A stretch of 10,396 nucleotides of DNA from Chitinophagaceae bacterium (GTDB lineage Bacteria; Bacteroidota; Bacteroidia; Chitinophagales; Chitinophagaceae). Where the stretch lies: contig JAHEZB010000033.1 in NCBI GenBank assembly GCA_023251285.1, forward strand, positions 1 to 10,396, read 5' to 3'. Position numbers and translations under genes: made by a program. Position 1 is the stretch's first letter; every line of letters starts with the position of its first letter. Below the pieces are notes generated by a model, which saw only the letters and a program-made list of their open reading frames with translations, had not been told where the DNA came from and searched no databases. This document shows positions 7,444 through 10,396 of this stretch, piece by piece.

Positions 7444-7875
7444 ATGAAGTATCAATTAATCAACAACGATCAGCAAAAAACATTCGCCGTTATTTTGGAA
7501 AGCGGTGAAGAAGTGATGGAAAAAATAATGGAATTTGCACAAGAACAAAAGATTTCCGCGTCGCAATTCACTGCTATCGGAGCTTTTAGTAACACAATCG
7601 TTGGCTTCTTTGATTTTTCCATCAAGGATTATAAAAAAATTCCTTTCAAAGAACAGATGGAAGTACTAACCTTAAATGGCGATATCACCCTTTTTAAGGG
7701 TGAATATAAAATTCATGCGCATGTGGTTTTGGGTAAAAAAGATGGAAGTGCGCATGGAGGCCATTTGTTGAAAGCCACGGTTCATCCCACTTTAGAAATA
7801 ATTTTGAATGAATCTCCGGCTTATTTAAGGAGGGAAATGGATAAAGAATCCGGGCTTGCCTTGATAAAAATATAA
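7444..7875 (+). CDS. PPC (DUF296) domain protein
   Basis: This 143-residue protein is essentially one PPC/DUF296 domain (COG1661), the fold also found in plant AT-hook (AHL) proteins and as stand-alone trimeric bacterial proteins. It shows the N-terminal FAVILESGEEVMEKI, the segment FTAIGAFSNTIVGFFD and the hallmark GEYKIHAHVVLGKKDGSAHGGHLLKATVHPTLEI. Histidines 91, 93, 104, 107 and 114 are conserved-looking and could form a metal site, as suggested for bacterial members. No AT-hook (RGRP-like) is present, so DNA binding should not be assumed. The length is typical of bacterial stand-alone members. The gene begins 3 bases after the previous stop and lies 6 bases before the glucoamylase gene, in the same frame as both, so translational coupling is likely. 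The cellular role is unknown. Confidence 0.9.
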   Translation: MKYQLINNDQQKTFAVILESGEEVMEKIMEFAQEQKISASQFTAIGAFSNTIVGFFDFSIKDYKKIPFKEQMEVLTLNGDITLFKGEYKIHAHVVLGKKDGSAHGGHLLKATVHPTLEIILNESPAYLRREMDKESGLALIKI

Positions 7876-7881
7876 AAAGAT

Positions 7882-10290
7882 ATGGCGATAAATAATTCTA
7901 CCCCACCGGGTGCTCCCGGCATTTCTGCACGATGGACCTCGAGTGCAAAAGCAGGTCTTGGAAAATCAACCAACGATTTTTCATGTGTTATTTTCACCCT
8001 AAGTCACGGCATTTTGAATGAGATATATTATCCCCGTGAAGATGTCGCCTGTGTTCGCGATATGGAGCTAATCGTTACCGATGGAAAGGATTTTTTTTCT
8101 GAAGAAAAAAGAGATACTACCCATGAAACAAAATGGATAAAAGAAGGAATTCCTGCATTTCGAATTACCAATACCTGTTCTAAAAAAAAGTATTCTATTC
8201 AAAAAGAAATCATTACCGATCCATACCGTGATACGTTGCTACAAAAAATAACCTTCAAACCAACAAAAAAAGAAGAATCAAATAAATATAAGTTGTTTGT
8301 ATTGCTGGCTCCTCATATAGATAATCGTGGAGCAGAAAATAATGGCTGGCTGGGCGATTATAAAGGAATTCCGATGTTGTTTGCAAACAGGCAGGGAATT
8401 ACTCTTGCACTTGCCTGTCATAATACCCGGTTTATAAAACGTTCTGTAGGATATGTAGGAACTTCAGATGGTTTTCAGGATTTAAAACAACACCACAAAA
8501 TGGAGTGGGAATACGCGAGAGCAGATAACGGGAACATAGCGCTCACCGCCGAAATAGATATTTCAGAAACAAAAGAATTTGTATTGGCTTTAAGTTTTGG
8601 CTTTAAAGCAGAAGACGCGGGAAACCGTGCGTGGGCAAGTTTGATCGATGGTTTTGAAATGGCTAAAAACCGCTATTTGTACGAATGGGGACAATTTCAA
8701 AAAAATCTGAAAAGCGTTAAAACCGGAAAAAATGATACAGGAAAAGATTTTCGGATTAGCGCGACTGTTATGAATCTCCACCAATCACGAAAGTTTCCTG
8801 GCGGCGTGGTTGCAAGCCTTTCTATTCCGTGGGGAAATACCAAAGGTGATAATGATCTTGGAGGCTATCACCTGGTATGGCCAAGAGACCTGGTAGAAAG
8901 TGCCGGAGGATTTCTTGCTCTTAAATCGAAAGATGAAGTATTGAAAATCCTCAATTATTTAATGTCCACACAGGAGAAGGATGGTCATTGGAGCCAGAAT
9001 ATGTGGTTGGAAGGAATTCCTTCACTGAATGGAATACAAATGGATGAAGTGGCATTGCCATTGCTTTTGGTAGAGCAATGCAGGCAACAGTATAATTTGC
9101 CGGCTGAAAGGTTAGAACGGTACTGGCCGGCAATAAAAAAAGCCATTTCTTTCCTTGTGCATCACGGACCACGCACGGAGCAGGACCGCTGGGAAGAAGA
9201 AGCCGGGCTTTCTTCATTTACGCTTGCTGCCGAGATAACAGGATTATTGTGCGCTGCAAATCTTGCGGATGAAATGGGCGAACACGACATTGCTCAATAT
9301 TGCCGTGATACCGCAGACTTTTGGAATGAACAAATTGAAAACTGGACCTATATTACAGATACACCGGTTTCAAAAGAAGGCGGAGTGGAAGGATATTACA
9401 TGCGCATCAACCCATATAATTTGCCGGCTGAAGAGGTTAAAAATAAATTTATTTACATAAAAAACCGTACCAGGGAAGCTGGCAAAATGCATTTGTATGA
9501 ACTGGTATGTGTTGATGCGCTGGCTTTGGTAAGATTTGGCCTTCGTGCAGCAGATGATCCAAAAATTTTGAATACAGTCAAGTTAATTGATGATAAGTTG
9601 AAAGTGGATACACCAACCGGTCCTTGCTGGCATCGCTACGTGAATGACGGGTACGGGGAAGATCCGGAGGGAAATGGATATTCAGATAATGGGAAAGGAA
9701 TCGGGCGGGCGTGGCCATTACTAACAGGAGAAAGGGCACATTATGAAATAGCAGCAGGGAATATAAAAAGAGCACGGGAATTGTTAAAAGCAATGGAAGC
9801 GTTTGCCAATAATGGTTTGATTCCCGAACAAATCTGGGACACCACGGACATCCCTGAAAAAGAATTGTTTTTTGGTCATCATTCCGGCTCAGCAATGCCG
9901 CTGACGTGGGCACATTCTGAATACATCAAGCTTTGCTATTCAGTAAAAGCAAAAAAAATCTTCGACCTTTTATCAGATACCTACCAGCGTTATGTAGTAA
10001 AGAAACAAGGATCTCGTTTTATGGTCTGGCGCTTTTCTTTTCCATGCAGTGTTATTTCATCCGATAAAATCCTGCGGGTAGAAACACCGGTCCCGGCCGT
10101 TGTACATTGGACTTCAGACAACTGGCAGACCTCAAACGATACAGATACAAAAGACACGAACGTAGGAATGCATCTCGCCGATATTGATTTTGGTAAAAAG
10201 AAATCAGGTGAAATAAAATTTACTTTCTTCTGGAAAAAAGCCAATCATTGGGAGAACAAGAATTATGAGGTGAGAATCGTAAGTGAATAA
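7882..10290 (+). CDS. GH15 glucoamylase-type glycosidase (glucan 1,4-alpha-glucosidase-like)
   Basis: This 802-residue protein matches bacterial GH15 enzymes, which release beta-glucose from the non-reducing ends of alpha-glucans by inversion. The N-terminal beta-sandwich (about 1-270) carries the typical opening PGAPGISARWTSSAKAGLGKS and ILNEIYYPREDVACVRDMEL. The alpha/alpha-barrel (about 290-690) has WPRD at 333-336, MWLEGIPSLNGIQMDEVALPL, and WEEEAG, where E438 is the predicted general acid. It also has GRAWPLLTGERAHYE (from 608) and PEQIWD with E649 as the predicted base. The C-terminal region (about 700-802) looks like a beta-rich accessory domain as in glucodextranase-type members, containing VVHWTSDNWQTS. 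No signal peptide or lipobox is present, so it is predicted cytosolic, acting on glycogen, maltodextrins or trehalose-like glucans. GH15 also includes trehalases and glucodextranases, so substrate specificity is open. It is the last gene before the terminator. Confidence 0.92.
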   Translation: MAINNSTPPGAPGISARWTSSAKAGLGKSTNDFSCVIFTLSHGILNEIYYPREDVACVRDMELIVTDGKDFFSEEKRDTTHETKWIKEGIPAFRITNTCSKKKYSIQKEIITDPYRDTLLQKITFKPTKKEESNKYKLFVLLAPHIDNRGAENNGWLGDYKGIPMLFANRQGITLALACHNTRFIKRSVGYVGTSDGFQDLKQHHKMEWEYARADNGNIALTAEIDISETKEFVLALSFGFKAEDAGNRAWASLIDGFEMAKNRYLYEWGQFQKNLKSVKTGKNDTGKDFRISATVMNLHQSRKFPGGVVASLSIPWGNTKGDNDLGGYHLVWPRDLVESAGGFLALKSKDEVLKILNYLMSTQEKDGHWSQNMWLEGIPSLNGIQMDEVALPLLLVEQCRQQYNLPAERLERYWPAIKKAISFLVHHGPRTEQDRWEEEAGLSSFTLAAEITGLLCAANLADEMGEHDIAQYCRDTADFWNEQIENWTYITDTPVSKEGGVEGYYMRINPYNLPAEEVKNKFIYIKNRTREAGKMHLYELVCVDALALVRFGLRAADDPKILNTVKLIDDKLKVDTPTGPCWHRYVNDGYGEDPEGNGYSDNGKGIGRAWPLLTGERAHYEIAAGNIKRARELLKAMEAFANNGLIPEQIWDTTDIPEKELFFGHHSGSAMPLTWAHSEYIKLCYSVKAKKIFDLLSDTYQRYVVKKQGSRFMVWRFSFPCSVISSDKILRVETPVPAVVHWTSDNWQTSNDTDTKDTNVGMHLADIDFGKKKSGEIKFTFFWKKANHWENKNYEVRIVSE

Positions 10291-10328
10291 AATGACGGCA
10301 GCAAACGAAGAAATAAGCGTGATTTTAT

Positions 10329-10371
10329 TTTTATTGTTTAATGAAATTGATCATTTCATTAAACAATAAAA
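10329..10371. repeat. Perfect 18-bp AT-rich inverted repeat
   Basis: Arms 10329-10346 and 10354-10371 are exact reverse complements (core TGTTTAATGAAA / TTTCATTAAACA) around a 7-base loop, TTGATCA. The stem is almost all A:T with few G:C pairs, and its right arm overlaps the left arm of the GC-rich terminator hairpin by six bases. It starts 38 bases after the glucoamylase stop. It could be part of a compound terminator, an mRNA 3' end stabiliser, or a protein-binding palindrome; I cannot tell which. Confidence 0.8.
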
Positions 10372-10394
10372 CCGGCGATGATCGCCGGTTTTAT
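10366..10394. terminator. Intrinsic, probably bidirectional, terminator
   Basis: This is a near-perfect palindrome centred on base 10380. The GC-rich core ACCGGCGAT / ATCGCCGGT is flanked by an A-run on the left and TTTTAT on the right. Read from the plus strand it is a stable stem with a tight loop followed by a U-rich tract; read from the minus strand the A-run supplies the U tract. It therefore fits the end of this gene train and could also stop a convergent transcript from beyond the right edge. Confidence 0.88.
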
Positions 10395-10396
10395 AC

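Noticed and set aside
10292..10369. A 25-codon frame after the glucoamylase gene (begins MTAANEEISVILFLL)
   Set aside because: It starts just after the preceding stop, which is suggestive, but most of its 3' half is the AT-rich inverted repeat and its stop falls in the A-run of the terminator. There is no independent support for translation.

Overview
The window is one plus-strand gene train from a bacterium, most likely a Bacteroidota (Chitinophagia/Sphingobacteriia-like). The organism call is an inference. It rests on A/T-rich leaders without Shine-Dalgarno motifs before almost every gene, a moderately AT-leaning composition, and the style of the protein sequences. There is no rRNA, tRNA, CRISPR array, insertion sequence or phage gene. 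Eight confident or probable genes run head to tail from 114 to 10290 with gaps of 0, 89, 23, 9, 33, 3 and 6 bases. Twin overlapping hairpins, the second a good intrinsic terminator, close the series at the right edge. This looks like one long operon, or two if a promoter lies in the 89-base gap. The first 41 bases may be the tail of an upstream gene.

Left block (114-6262), 2-hydroxyacid/2-oxoacid chemistry. It holds a thiamine-diphosphate enzyme of the pyruvate oxidase/acetolactate synthase class, an enolase-superfamily enzyme with a complete mandelate-racemase-type active site, and a large FAD plus iron-sulfur 2-hydroxyacid dehydrogenase of the D-lactate/glycolate type with an added C-terminal membrane helix. 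Together these could epimerise or dehydrate a hydroxyacid, oxidise a 2-hydroxyacid to a 2-oxoacid with electrons passed to the membrane, and decarboxylate the 2-oxoacid. The logic resembles the mandelate pathway, but the substrate cannot be read from the sequence.

Middle block (6286-7440), three small membrane proteins: a one-helix SHOCT-domain protein, a multi-helix protein with a basic tail (possibly DUF1440/YagU-like), and a one-helix protein with a polar N-terminus and acidic C-terminus. Their functions are unknown.

Right block (7444-10290), a PPC/DUF296 domain protein followed after 6 bases by a GH15 glucoamylase-type glycosidase without a signal peptide, so probably cytosolic and acting on glycogen, maltodextrin or related alpha-glucans. 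The layout suggests a carbon or energy mobilisation unit: intracellular glucan release plus oxidation of 2-hydroxyacids, with membrane accessory proteins. This joint role is inference from gene order only.
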